Shown: positions 1 to 6,402, counted from the stretch's first letter. The stretch: 13,968 bases of DNA from an uncultured Eubacteriales bacterium (GCA_900555735.1 USMI01000037.1:1-13968), one strand, 5' to 3'. Made by a program: numbers and translations. The notes: generated from the sequence alone by a model not told the origin.

Positions 1-2322
1 GGCGCGGGCAGCGGCAAGACCACGGTGCTGATCCACCGGGTGGCCAACCTGCTGCGCTATGGCCGGGGCAGCGACACCGACGAGATACCTATCCCTATTT
101 CTGAGGACGAGGTGGCCTTTCTGGAAGCGTATGCCGTCCAGCCCACGCCGGAGCAGCGGCCGCTGATGCAGTATCTGTGCGCGGTGGAGCCTGCCCGCCC
201 GTGGGAGGTGCTGGCCATCACCTTCACCAACAAGGCTGCCAACGAGCTGAAGGAGCGTCTGGAGCGTATGCTGGGGGAGGAAGCCCGCGACGTGTGGGCG
301 TCCACCTTCCACTCCGCCTGCGTCCGCATCCTGCGGCGGGACATCGAGCAGATCGGCTACTCCCGGGACTTCACCATCTACGACACCGACGACAGCAAGC
401 GGGTGGTGAAGGACTGCCTGAAGGAGCTGGAGCTGGACGAAAAGACCTTCCCCGTCCGGGAGATCGTGTCGGTCATTTCCCGGGCAAAGGACGAGATGAT
501 GCTGCCGGAGGACTTTCGTTCCTATTGGGAAAAGAACAACGATTGGCGGAAAATCAGGATCGCGAAAGTGTATTCCCTTTACACGAAAAAGCTGCGGGAT
601 GCCAACGCTCTGGACTTTGACGACATCATTCTGCTGACGGTGCAGCTGCTGCAGAGCCGCCCCGAGGTGCGGGAATACTATCAGCGGAAGTTCCGCTATG
701 TGCTGGTGGACGAGTATCAGGACACCAACCACCTGCAATACCTGCTGACCAGCCTGCTGGCAGGCGGCTACCGCAACATCTGCGTGGTGGGCGACGACGA
801 CCAGAGCATCTACCGCTTCCGGGGCGCCAATATCGAGAATATCCTCAGCTTTGAGAAGGAGTACCGCGGTGCGCGGGTGATCCGGCTGGAGCAGAACTAC
901 CGCTCCACCCAGAACATTCTGGACGCGGCCAACGCCGTGATCCGCCACAATCAGGGCCGTAAGGGCAAGACACTGTGGACCCGCAACGGCGCGGGGGACA
1001 AGGTGCTCATCAAGACCAATTTCAACGAGGGTGACGAGGCCAACTTCGTGGTAGGTCAGGTGATGATGAACTACAACCGCGGGATGAACTGGCGGGATCA
1101 CGCGGTGCTCTACCGCATGAACGCCCAGTCCAACGCGCTGGAATATGCCTTCAAGCGCAGCGGCGTGCCATATAAGATCATCGGCGGCATGAAGTTCTTC
1201 GACCGGGCCGAGATCAAGGACATGCTGGCGTATCTGTGCGTCATCAACAACCCCACCGACGACCTGCGGCTGCGGCGCATCGTCAATGTCCCCTCCCGTA
1301 AGATCGGCGCGGCCACCGTGGACAAGGCCCAGCTTCTGGCCATGGCACAGGGCGTGCCGCTGTACGAGATCTTCCGCCACGCCTCCGGCTATCCGGAGCT
1401 GAAATCAGCGGCTGTAAAGCTGGAGGGCTTCACGGCACTGATGGAGGAAATGCGGGCCAAAGTGGGGGAGATGCCCCTGCCGGAGTTCTATGAATTCGTC
1501 TGCAATCGCAGCGGCTATACCGCCATGCTGACGGAAAAGAACGATATGGAGAGCCGTGGCCGGCTGGAGAACGTGCAGGAATTGACCTCCAGCATCCACG
1601 CCTTTCTGGATAACCAGCCGGACGACCCCAGTCTGTCGGGCTTTCTGGACGAGGTGGCGCTGTACACCGATCTGGACAGCACCGAGGAGAGCGACAACTG
1701 CGTGGTGATGATGACCATGCACAGCGCCAAGGGTCTGGAATTCCCCGAGGTGTTCGTGGTGGGCATGGAGGACGGATTGTTCCCCGGCAACCGTGCCATG
1801 GGCGACGAGGAGGAGATGGAGGAGGAGCGGCGGCTGTGCTATGTGGCCATGACCCGCGCCCGGGAGCATCTCACCATGACCCACGCCAAGCAGCGCATGC
1901 TGTTTGGCCGCACCACTCCCGCCATGCCCTCCCGCTTTCTGGAGGAGATCCCGGAGGAGAACAGTCAGTGGATCGGTAAGCCGGAGCCCCGGCAGGAGCG
2001 CCACTGGAGCGACGACTATAATGACGATACCGCCTATGGCGGCTTTGGCGGCGGCTATACGGGCCGCAGTACCGTGAGCTATGCCCAGCGTCCCGCAGCG
2101 AAAAAGCCTGCCTATGTGGCAGCGGCCGCGGCGAAGAAGGAGAGCGCGCCCCTGATGGAGATCAAGGCGGGCGAGAGCGTGAAGCACACCGCCTTCGGCC
2201 ACGGGCTGGTGCTGTCGGTGCGGGCCATGGGCGGCGACGCGCTGATCGAGGTGGCCTTCGACACCGTGGGCACCAAAAAGCTGATGCTGAAGGCCGCCAT
2301 GCGGCATCTGACGAAAGAATAA
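1..2322 (+). CDS. pcrA: ATP-dependent DNA helicase PcrA/UvrD (5' end missing)
   Basis: Superfamily 1A 3'-5' DNA helicase, acting in DNA repair and in clearing obstacles from replicating or transcribed DNA. The reading frame is open from base 1, so the true start and Q-motif lie outside the window; 773 residues are present. Numbering from base 1: motif I (Walker A, GAGSGKTT) at 1-8, motif Ia (AITFTNKAA) at about 72-80, motif II (VLVDEYQD) at about 234-241, motif III (GDDDQSIYRFRG), motif IV (QNYRSTQNILDAA), motif V (MHSAKGLEF, 573-581) and motif VI (VAMTRARE, 615-622). The C-terminus has a Gly/Tyr-rich linker and a Tudor-like RNA polymerase-binding fold (HTAFGHGLVL onward), typical of PcrA. 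An unusual acidic insertion of about 45 residues separates motifs I and Ia. The family is certain. PcrA rather than UvrD or Rep is inferred from the Gram-positive context and the C-terminal domain. Confidence 0.96.
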   Translation, partial: GAGSGKTTVLIHRVANLLRYGRGSDTDEIPIPISEDEVAFLEAYAVQPTPEQRPLMQYLCAVEPARPWEVLAITFTNKAANELKERLERMLGEEARDVWASTFHSACVRILRRDIEQIGYSRDFTIYDTDDSKRVVKDCLKELELDEKTFPVREIVSVISRAKDEMMLPEDFRSYWEKNNDWRKIRIAKVYSLYTKKLRDANALDFDDIILLTVQLLQSRPEVREYYQRKFRYVLVDEYQDTNHLQYLLTSLLAGGYRNICVVGDDDQSIYRFRGANIENILSFEKEYRGARVIRLEQNYRSTQNILDAANAVIRHNQGRKGKTLWTRNGAGDKVLIKTNFNEGDEANFVVGQVMMNYNRGMNWRDHAVLYRMNAQSNALEYAFKRSGVPYKIIGGMKFFDRAEIKDMLAYLCVINNPTDDLRLRRIVNVPSRKIGAATVDKAQLLAMAQGVPLYEIFRHASGYPELKSAAVKLEGFTALMEEMRAKVGEMPLPEFYEFVCNRSGYTAMLTEKNDMESRGRLENVQELTSSIHAFLDNQPDDPSLSGFLDEVALYTDLDSTEESDNCVVMMTMHSAKGLEFPEVFVVGMEDGLFPGNRAMGDEEEMEEERRLCYVAMTRAREHLTMTHAKQRMLFGRTTPAMPSRFLEEIPEENSQWIGKPEPRQERHWSDDYNDDTAYGGFGGGYTGRSTVSYAQRPAAKKPAYVAAAAAKKESAPLMEIKAGESVKHTAFGHGLVLSVRAMGGDALIEVAFDTVGTKKLMLKAAMRHLTKE

Positions 2323-2331
2323 GCCCATGTA

Positions 2332-2375
2332 AACCTGAAGTTGCGGGATATTTTCCGTGATGCAACCTGAAGTTG
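2332..2375. repeat. Two direct copies of a 12-bp sequence 3' of pcrA
   Basis: AACCTGAAGTTG occurs at 2332-2343 and again at 2364-2375, a 32-bp period, directly after the pcrA stop. The interval also holds GTTGC (2340-2344) and GCAAC (2362-2366), which can pair around a small inner hairpin. There is no T-tract, so it is not a convincing terminator. Function unknown. Confidence 0.6.
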
Positions 2376-2376
2376 A

Positions 2377-2405
2377 TGGACATTCCGGCGGCAATGGGAT
2401 AGAAT
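2377..2405 (+). promoter_or_regulatory. Predicted sigma-A promoter for the DUF2500-type gene
   Basis: A -35 TGGACA (2377-2382) and a -10 TAGAAT (2400-2405), each one mismatch from consensus, are separated by 17 bp. The predicted start lies near 2412, giving a short 5' UTR before the ATG at 2449. This suggests the small gene is transcribed independently of pcrA. Prediction by eye only. Confidence 0.55.
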
Positions 2406-2448
2406 AGGCACATAAAAAGCATTTTGACCCGATGAAAGGAGAAGCGCG

Positions 2449-2907
2449 ATGGGATTTGGAATGGGGATCGGCATGTTCAATATCATGTTCGTTCTGGTGT
2501 TCGGCATCGTGATCGTGATGTTTATTGTCACGGCGGTGAAGGGCATCGGCACATGGCATAAAAACAATAACTCGCCCCGCCTGACGGTGGAGGCCACAGT
2601 GGCGTCAAAGCGGCAGAATACCGAAGTACACCACCACCCCAACGGCGGAGACGCTACCGGCGCCCACGGTATGCATGCTACCACGACCACCACCTATTAT
2701 GTGACCTTTCAGGTGGCCAGCGGCGACCGGATGGAGCTGCACGTCAGCGGACGGGAGTACGGTCAGATGGCGGAGGGTGACTTCGGCGATCTGACATTTC
2801 AGGGCACCCGCTATCTGGGATTCGAGCGCCGGGGCAGCAAGGCGGCCTATGACCAGCCTGACGACGGCGGCGACCGCCAGCGGGCCTCATGGGACCCGGA
2901 GCGGTAA
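2449..2907 (+). CDS. DUF2500-type membrane-anchored protein
   Basis: A 152-residue protein with one N-terminal transmembrane segment (about residues 9-32, rich in Met, Phe, Ile and Val), a short basic/Asn stretch, then a soluble beta-rich domain. The sequence PRLTVEATVASKR followed by TTYYVTFQVASGDRMEL and FGDLTFQGTRYLGFERR matches the pattern I know for DUF2500 proteins, which have no established function. A histidine-rich patch (HHHP, then GAHGMH, residues about 61-76) lies between the first strand and the TYYVTF strand. The start is fixed by AAAGGAG seven bases upstream. It stands between pcrA and a strong terminator with a predicted promoter of its own, so it is probably monocistronic. 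Family assignment is from sequence memory; no function is claimed. Confidence 0.8.
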   Translation: MGFGMGIGMFNIMFVLVFGIVIVMFIVTAVKGIGTWHKNNNSPRLTVEATVASKRQNTEVHHHPNGGDATGAHGMHATTTTTYYVTFQVASGDRMELHVSGREYGQMAEGDFGDLTFQGTRYLGFERRGSKAAYDQPDDGGDRQRASWDPER

Positions 2908-2917
2908 AGAAAACGGC

Positions 2918-2950
2918 AAAGGGCTGCTTCCTGCGGGAAGCAGCCCTTTT
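2918..2950. terminator. Strong intrinsic terminator, probably bidirectional
   Basis: The arms GGGCTGCTTCC (2921-2931) and GGAAGCAGCCC (2936-2946) pair perfectly around a TGCG loop and are extended by AAA/TTT on the flanks, with a T-tract on the + strand at 2947-2950. On the - strand the same hairpin is followed by an interrupted T-rich run. It ends the DUF2500-type gene and can also end the convergent ABC transporter operon, whose last stop is at 2984. Confidence 0.85.
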
Positions 2951-2983
2951 ACCATATTGAGAAAGGGGAAAAATAGCATATTG

Positions 2984-3778
2984 TCAGGAGAGCAGTGCCC
3001 GGTCGCTGGAAAACTCGTCGCCGCTGACCTTGGCGAATTGCGCCAGCAGGTCGGTCACGGTCAGGTTTTTCTTCTCCTCGCCGGAGATGTCCAAAATCAC
3101 CCGGCCCTCATGCAGCATGACGAGGCGGCTGCCATACTGGATGGCGTCCCGCATGTTGTGGGTAATCATCAGCGTGGTAAGCTGTTCCTTTGTGACGATC
3201 CGATCCGTCAGCTCCATGACCTTGGCGGCGGTCTTGGGGTCCAGTGCGGCGGTGTGCTCATCCAGAAGCAGCAGCTTGGGGCTTTTCAGCGTGGCCATCA
3301 GCAGCGTCAGCGCCTGACGCTGACCGCCGGACAGGGTGCTGACCTCGGAGGAGAGACGGGTCTCAAGTCCCAGCCCCAGATCGCGCAGCATGGTGCGGTA
3401 AGTCTCCCGCTCCGCCTTGGTGATGCCCCAGCGCAGGCCTCGCTTCTGGCCGCGCCGTGCCGCCAGCGCCAGATTTTCCTCGATGTGCATGGAGGGAGCC
3501 GTGCCCATCATAGGGTCTTGGAATACGCGGCCGATGTAGGCGGCCCGCTTGTATTCCGGCAGATCGGTCACATCAACGCCGTCCAGATATACCTCGCCGG
3601 AGTCCACGCTCAGCGTACCGGCGGTGGCGTTCAGCATGGTGGATTTTCCCGCGCCGTTGCCGCCGATGACGGTGACAAATTCACCGTCCCGCAGTGTCAG
3701 GCTCAGACCGTCCAGCGCGGTCTTGGCGTTGACGGTGCCGGGGTTGAAGGTCTTATGCAGGTCTTTCAGTTCAAGCAT
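2984..3778 (-). CDS. ABC transporter ATP-binding protein (TrpZ-like)
   Basis: The 264-residue nucleotide-binding subunit of an importer, driving uptake at the inner face of the membrane. Visible motifs are Walker A GGNGAGKST (39-47), Q-loop Gln87 (VFQDP), signature LSGGQ (149-153), Walker B LLLLDE (169-174) followed by HTAALD, and the H-loop His207 (ITHN). The DEHTAALD variant, with His where most ABC ATPases have Pro, is what I associate with the branch partnering PF04392 lipoproteins (streptococcal TrpXYZ group). The ATG overlaps the permease stop by 8 bases, with GGAAGGAG upstream, so translation is probably coupled. It is last in the operon. The ATPase role is certain. The substrate is inferred from the attenuator upstream, which points to aromatic amino acids (Phe/Tyr). 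Confidence 0.93.
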   Translation of the reverse strand: MLELKDLHKTFNPGTVNAKTALDGLSLTLRDGEFVTVIGGNGAGKSTMLNATAGTLSVDSGEVYLDGVDVTDLPEYKRAAYIGRVFQDPMMGTAPSMHIEENLALAARRGQKRGLRWGITKAERETYRTMLRDLGLGLETRLSSEVSTLSGGQRQALTLLMATLKSPKLLLLDEHTAALDPKTAAKVMELTDRIVTKEQLTTLMITHNMRDAIQYGSRLVMLHEGRVILDISGEEKKNLTVTDLLAQFAKVSGDEFSSDRALLS

Positions 3779-4712
3779 GCTGCTCCACTCCTTCCTTTGC
3801 GGCGCGCTGGGGCTTGCGGCGGGTCTTTTTCAGATTCAGATAGGACAGCGTCAGGAAGATCGCCACGATCAGCGCCGTGATGAGCTTCAGGTCGTTGGTG
3901 TTCAGACCGATCTGAAGGACGATCTGAAGAACAATATAGTAGACGATAGCGCCCACAGAGACGGCCAGCAGTTTGACGCCGACGCTGCGGGACAGCTTAC
4001 CGAACATTACCTCGCCGATGATGACGGCGGCCAGACCGATGACGATAGCGCCGCGGCCCATGTTGATGTCGCTGGAGCCCTGATACTGGGCCAGCAGCGC
4101 ACCGGACAGGGCCACCAGACCGTTGGAGAGCATCAGACCCAGCACGATGTTGGCGTTGGTGTTGATGCCCTGCGCACGGGCCATATGGGGATTGGCACCG
4201 GTAGCGCGGAGTGAGTTTCCCTTTTCCGTGCCGAAGAACCAGTATAGCGCGGCCACGATCACGGCGGTCAGCACGATCAGCAGCGGCAGAGGGTTATCCA
4301 GCGACAGCGTGCGGACGTACCGCTGGCTCAGCAGCAGGTGGTACTTATCCACGCTGACGGCCTGATTGGCCTTGCCGCCCATGATCCGCAGGTTGATGGA
4401 GTACAGCGCCAGCTGGGTCAGGATACCGGCCAGAATGGCGGGGATGCCGCACCGGGTGTGAAAGAGGCCTGTGACCAGACCGGCCAGCATACCGGACACC
4501 AGCGCGCACAGCATGGCAAGCCACGGGTTCACGCCCGCCCGGATCAGCATGACGCATACCGCGCCGCCGGTGGCCAGCGAACCGTCCACCGTCAGGTCGG
4601 CCACGTCCAGAATACGGAAGGTGATGTAAACGCCGATGGCCATAATGCCCCATGCAAGGCCCTGCGCAATCGCGCCGGGCATCGCGTTCATCAGCGAGGA
4701 AAGGAAACTCAT
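3771..4712 (-). CDS. ABC transporter permease (TrpY-like, branched-chain permease family)
   Basis: A 313-residue integral membrane protein with about eight to nine hydrophobic helices, in the BPD_transp_2 (LivH-like) superfamily. Typical stretches are GIMAIGVYITFRILDVADLT near the N-terminus, the cytoplasmic loop GTEKGNSLRATGANPHMARA that would contact the ATPase, and GLMLSNGLVALSGALLAQYQ. The C-terminus is a short basic tail (KKTRRKPQRAAKEG). It would form the channel for the solute delivered by the upstream lipoprotein. The start is set by AAAGGAG nine bases before the ATG. The stop overlaps the ATPase start. It is separated from the lipoprotein gene by a 68-bp gap holding a stable hairpin. 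The permease role is secure. Specificity is inferred only from operon regulation. Confidence 0.93.
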   Translation of the reverse strand: MSFLSSLMNAMPGAIAQGLAWGIMAIGVYITFRILDVADLTVDGSLATGGAVCVMLIRAGVNPWLAMLCALVSGMLAGLVTGLFHTRCGIPAILAGILTQLALYSINLRIMGGKANQAVSVDKYHLLLSQRYVRTLSLDNPLPLLIVLTAVIVAALYWFFGTEKGNSLRATGANPHMARAQGINTNANIVLGLMLSNGLVALSGALLAQYQGSSDINMGRGAIVIGLAAVIIGEVMFGKLSRSVGVKLLAVSVGAIVYYIVLQIVLQIGLNTNDLKLITALIVAIFLTLSYLNLKKTRRKPQRAAKEGVEQHA

Positions 4713-4740
4713 AGGTCATGCTCCTTTGATTTCAGAGTGG

Positions 4741-4765
4741 GGGAGGATGCGGCGTGCATCCTCCC
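4741..4765 (-). repeat. Intercistronic stem-loop between lipoprotein and permease genes
   Basis: GGGAGGATGC (4741-4750) and GCATCCTCCC (4756-4765) form a perfect 10-bp stem with a 5-base loop in the mRNA, between the lipoprotein stop (4781) and the permease RBS. No T-tract follows. A hairpin here commonly protects the 3' end of the upstream message, giving more binding protein than permease; that role is inference. Confidence 0.7.
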
Positions 4766-4780
4766 GTGGGAAGGCGGGGA

Positions 4781-5726
4781 TCAGTCCTCAATGGCGGTGT
4801 AGCCGGACAGCGGGGTGATGCCCAGCGCTTCACAGATGGCGGGGTTGTACTTGGGGGGTCGCGGTGGTGTATTCGATGGACATGGCGGAGATATCCGCCT
4901 CGCCGGTCAGGATCTTGGCGGCCATCTGACCGGTGGTCTTGCCCAGATCGTAGTAGCTGATGGAAAGGGTCGCCACGCCGCAGCCGGAGCAGATGCCCTC
5001 CTCGCCGCAGATGGCAGGTACACCGGCGGGGATCAGCACATTGGCGATGGCCTCAGTATTGGCGGCGGCGGTGTTGTCGGTGGGGATGTAGATCACGTCG
5101 GCGTAGTCGCAGGCGGCCTGCGCGACGGAGGCCACATCGTTGGTGTCGGTGAAGGCGTATTCCGCGGTCTCGATGCCGGCGTCAGCCAGATGCTTGGCCA
5201 CCTCTTCGATCTGATAGCGGGAGTTGGGCTCGGCGGAGCAGAACAGCAGGGCTACCTTCTTGGCCTGAGGGAACCACTCGGTGATCATGGCAGCCTGCTT
5301 CTCCAGATCAGCCAGATCGGAGGTGCCGGAGATGTTGCCGCCCACGGTACCGTTGAAGTTGTCCATATCCAGCGCCACGCCGTAAGCGGTGATAGAGGTG
5401 CCCAGAATGGGGATATCTCTGGTGGCGGAGGCGGCAGCAGTCAGGGCGGGCGTGGCGTTGGTCATGATGAGATCCACGCCGTCGGACACGAAGCCGTTGA
5501 CGATGGTGGAGCAGTTGACGGAATCGCCGGAGGCGTTCTTCTCAACGATCTTTACCTGACCGGGCAGTGCCTCGTTCAGCGCGTCGATAAAGCCCTGCGT
5601 GGCGGCGTCGCTGCCGGTGCTTTCTCCGGCAGGCTCCTGCGTGTCCTGACTGCCGCAGCCGGTCAGACACAGGCTCAGCGCCAGCGCAAGGGCGAGAATG
5701 AGAGATGTGATACGTTTGGCTTTCAT
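4781..5726 (-). CDS. ABC transporter substrate-binding lipoprotein (TrpX-like), 3' frameshift
   Basis: Extracellular solute-binding lipoprotein of the PF04392 type. Residues 1-24 form a lipoprotein signal (basic MKAKR, Leu/Ala core, lipobox LTGC with Cys24), followed by a low-complexity linker and the binding domain (for example DLIMTNATPAL, VALLFCSAEPNSRYQIEEV, VIYIPTDNT). AGGAGG lies eight bases before the ATG. In the frame as given, translation ends early at 4830 after an unnatural tail (PQVQPRHL). Removing one C from the C6 run at 4853-4858 restores KYNPAICEALGITPLSGYTA and a stop at 4781, giving 314 residues, an exact codon count. So the gene is either intact with a base error in the assembly, or truly shifted with only the last residues changed. 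The neighbouring permease and ATPase and the Phe/Tyr attenuator suggest an aromatic amino acid ligand. Confidence 0.88.
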
Positions 5727-5758
5727 GGTATGTTCCTCCTGAAAATGTGTTTTTGGTT

Positions 5759-5800
5759 AAAAAAGACCCGCTGCACGGACTTGTGGTCCATACAGCGGGT
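5759..5800 (-). terminator. Attenuator terminator upstream of the ABC operon
   Basis: On the - strand, ACCCGCTGTATGGAC (5800-5786) pairs with GTCCGTGCAGCGGGT (5780-5766): 15 bp including two G-U pairs, with a CACAA loop, then C and six Ts (5764-5759). It lies 29 nt after the leader peptide stop and 32 nt before the lipoprotein ATG, after the promoter and inside the transcript. It therefore controls readthrough into the operon. Confidence 0.9.
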
Positions 5801-5829
5801 TTGATTTAACGCAATGGCTTGAACGGCGC

Positions 5830-5949
5830 TCAGAGCGTTGGGCAAACAGAATTCCGGTTACGGGCATCACAAATCGCTATTACTTTTTCGGTAAAAAAGT
5901 AATAGGTAAAAAATCGATATGCGACGGCGTAACGAATGTTCTGTACCAT
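5830..5949 (-). CDS. Phe/Tyr-rich attenuation leader peptide
   Basis: A 39-codon ORF (ATG at 5949, TGA at 5832-5830) lies within the transcribed leader of the ABC operon. All eight aromatic codons are in its first half: Tyr7, Tyr11, Phe13, Phe14, Tyr16, Tyr17, Phe18 and Phe19, with YRFFTYYFF at 11-19. There is no Trp codon. An SD-like AAAGGAG lies 10 nt before the ATG, with a second GGAG nearer. This is the design of pheL- or pheM-type leader peptides: ribosome stalling at uncharged tRNA-Phe or tRNA-Tyr would change leader folding and permit readthrough of the downstream terminator. The second half (after Glu21-Lys22) has no aromatics and seems to serve only to bring the ribosome to the stop near the terminator. 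The peptide itself probably has no separate function. The type of mechanism is strongly supported by layout; direct evidence is lacking. Confidence 0.85.
   Translation of the reverse strand: MVQNIRYAVAYRFFTYYFFTEKVIAICDARNRNSVCPTL
5877..5905 (-). promoter_or_regulatory. Leader hairpin built on the Tyr-Tyr-Phe-Phe codons
   Basis: CTATTACTTTTT (- strand, 5905-5894) and AAAAAGTAATAG (5888-5877) form a perfect 12-bp stem with a 5-nt loop. The 5' arm is leader codons 16-19 (Tyr-Tyr-Phe-Phe) plus one preceding base. This places it where segment 1:2 (the pause hairpin) stands in classical amino acid attenuators. A ribosome stalled on these codons would melt it. Confidence 0.8.
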
Positions 5950-5981
5950 TTTGCTCCGGCTCCTTTCAAAAGATTGGCGAT

Positions 5982-6010
5982 ACTATAACACACGTTTTTC
6001 ACTTGGTCAA
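5982..6010 (-). promoter_or_regulatory. Sigma-A promoter of the attenuated ABC operon
   Basis: On the - strand: -35 TTGACC (6010-6005), 17-bp spacer, -10 TATAGT (5987-5982), with a TGT extended -10 just upstream of the hexamer. The predicted start is near 5975, about 25 nt before the leader peptide ATG. It is among the best promoters in the window. Confidence 0.85.
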
Positions 6011-6054
6011 CAGCACTTCTGACCGAAAAATACGGCGTCCCATCATCCGGTCAG
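6005..6054. promoter_or_regulatory. Alternating TGACC inverted repeats over the ABC promoter (possible operator)
   Basis: On the - strand CTGACCG (6054-6048) is followed 22 nt later by its exact complement CGGTCAG (6025-6019), and after another 10 nt by TGACC (6009-6005), which is part of the -35 box. The three copies alternate in orientation. A repressor or activator site is possible; no regulator is encoded nearby to support it. Confidence 0.4.
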
Positions 6055-6138
6055 GTTACAGCATAATTTACAAAAATTGACAGTTTGGCGTGGAAAGAGA
6101 AGAAAAATTTCAAGCGGCGGCCGCGGCCCGAGGGCATG

Positions 6139-6170
6139 AAAAAAGCTCTGTGGTTTCCCACAGAGCTTTT
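6139..6170 (-). terminator. Intrinsic terminator of rpmB
   Basis: On the - strand AAAAGCTCTGTGG (6170-6158) pairs with CCACAGAGCTTTT (6153-6141) around a GAAA tetraloop and runs on into further Ts (6140-6139). It lies 13 nt after the rpmB stop. The stretch from here to the ABC promoter (about 130 bp) shows nothing else apart from the inverted repeats listed separately. Confidence 0.88.
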
Positions 6171-6183
6171 GCTCATGTTATGT

Positions 6184-6372
6184 TCAGATCGCGCGGGTAA
6201 CTTTACCGGAACGCAGGCACCGGGTACAAACATACACATGGCGAGGCGTACCATTGATCAAAGCCTTCACGCGCTTGACATTGGGCTTCCAGGGACGATT
6301 GGAACGACGATGAGAGTGGGAAACCTTGATACCAAAGGTCACGCCCTTATCGCAGAACTCGCACTTAGCCAT
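6184..6372 (-). CDS. rpmB: 50S ribosomal protein L28 (bL28)
   Basis: A large-subunit ribosomal protein of 62 residues, the usual length. The N-terminus MAKCEFCDKG and the central SHSHRRSNRPWKPNVKRV are diagnostic. Two CxxC pairs (Cys4/Cys7, and VCTRC near the C-terminus) mark the zinc-binding C+ form. I chose the ATG at 6372 over an in-frame ATG three codons upstream, because GGAGG stands at the right distance before it and homologues begin MAKCEFC. The gene is monocistronic, with its own promoter and terminator, and is divergent from hprK. Some bacteria have a second zinc-free copy; whether this genome does is not visible. Confidence 0.97.
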   Translation of the reverse strand: MAKCEFCDKGVTFGIKVSHSHRRSNRPWKPNVKRVKALINGTPRHVYVCTRCLRSGKVTRAI

Positions 6373-6402
6373 CCGTTGCACCTCCTTGCTGTCGTAACAT
6401 CA

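Noticed and set aside
1405..2559. Open frame on the - strand (about 380 codons) opposite pcrA and the DUF2500-type gene
   Set aside because: Its translation is His/Leu/Gly-rich low-complexity sequence, as expected from antisense of GC-rich genes, with no RBS, and it crosses two real genes.
4741..4765. Terminator after the lipoprotein gene
   Set aside because: The hairpin has no following T-tract on either strand, and the permease immediately downstream has no promoter of its own.
5759..5975. T-box riboswitch for the ABC operon
   Set aside because: TrpXYZ-like operons in Firmicutes are often T-box regulated, but no AGGGUGGNACCGCG-type sequence or specifier stem is seen, and a good leader peptide ORF is present instead.
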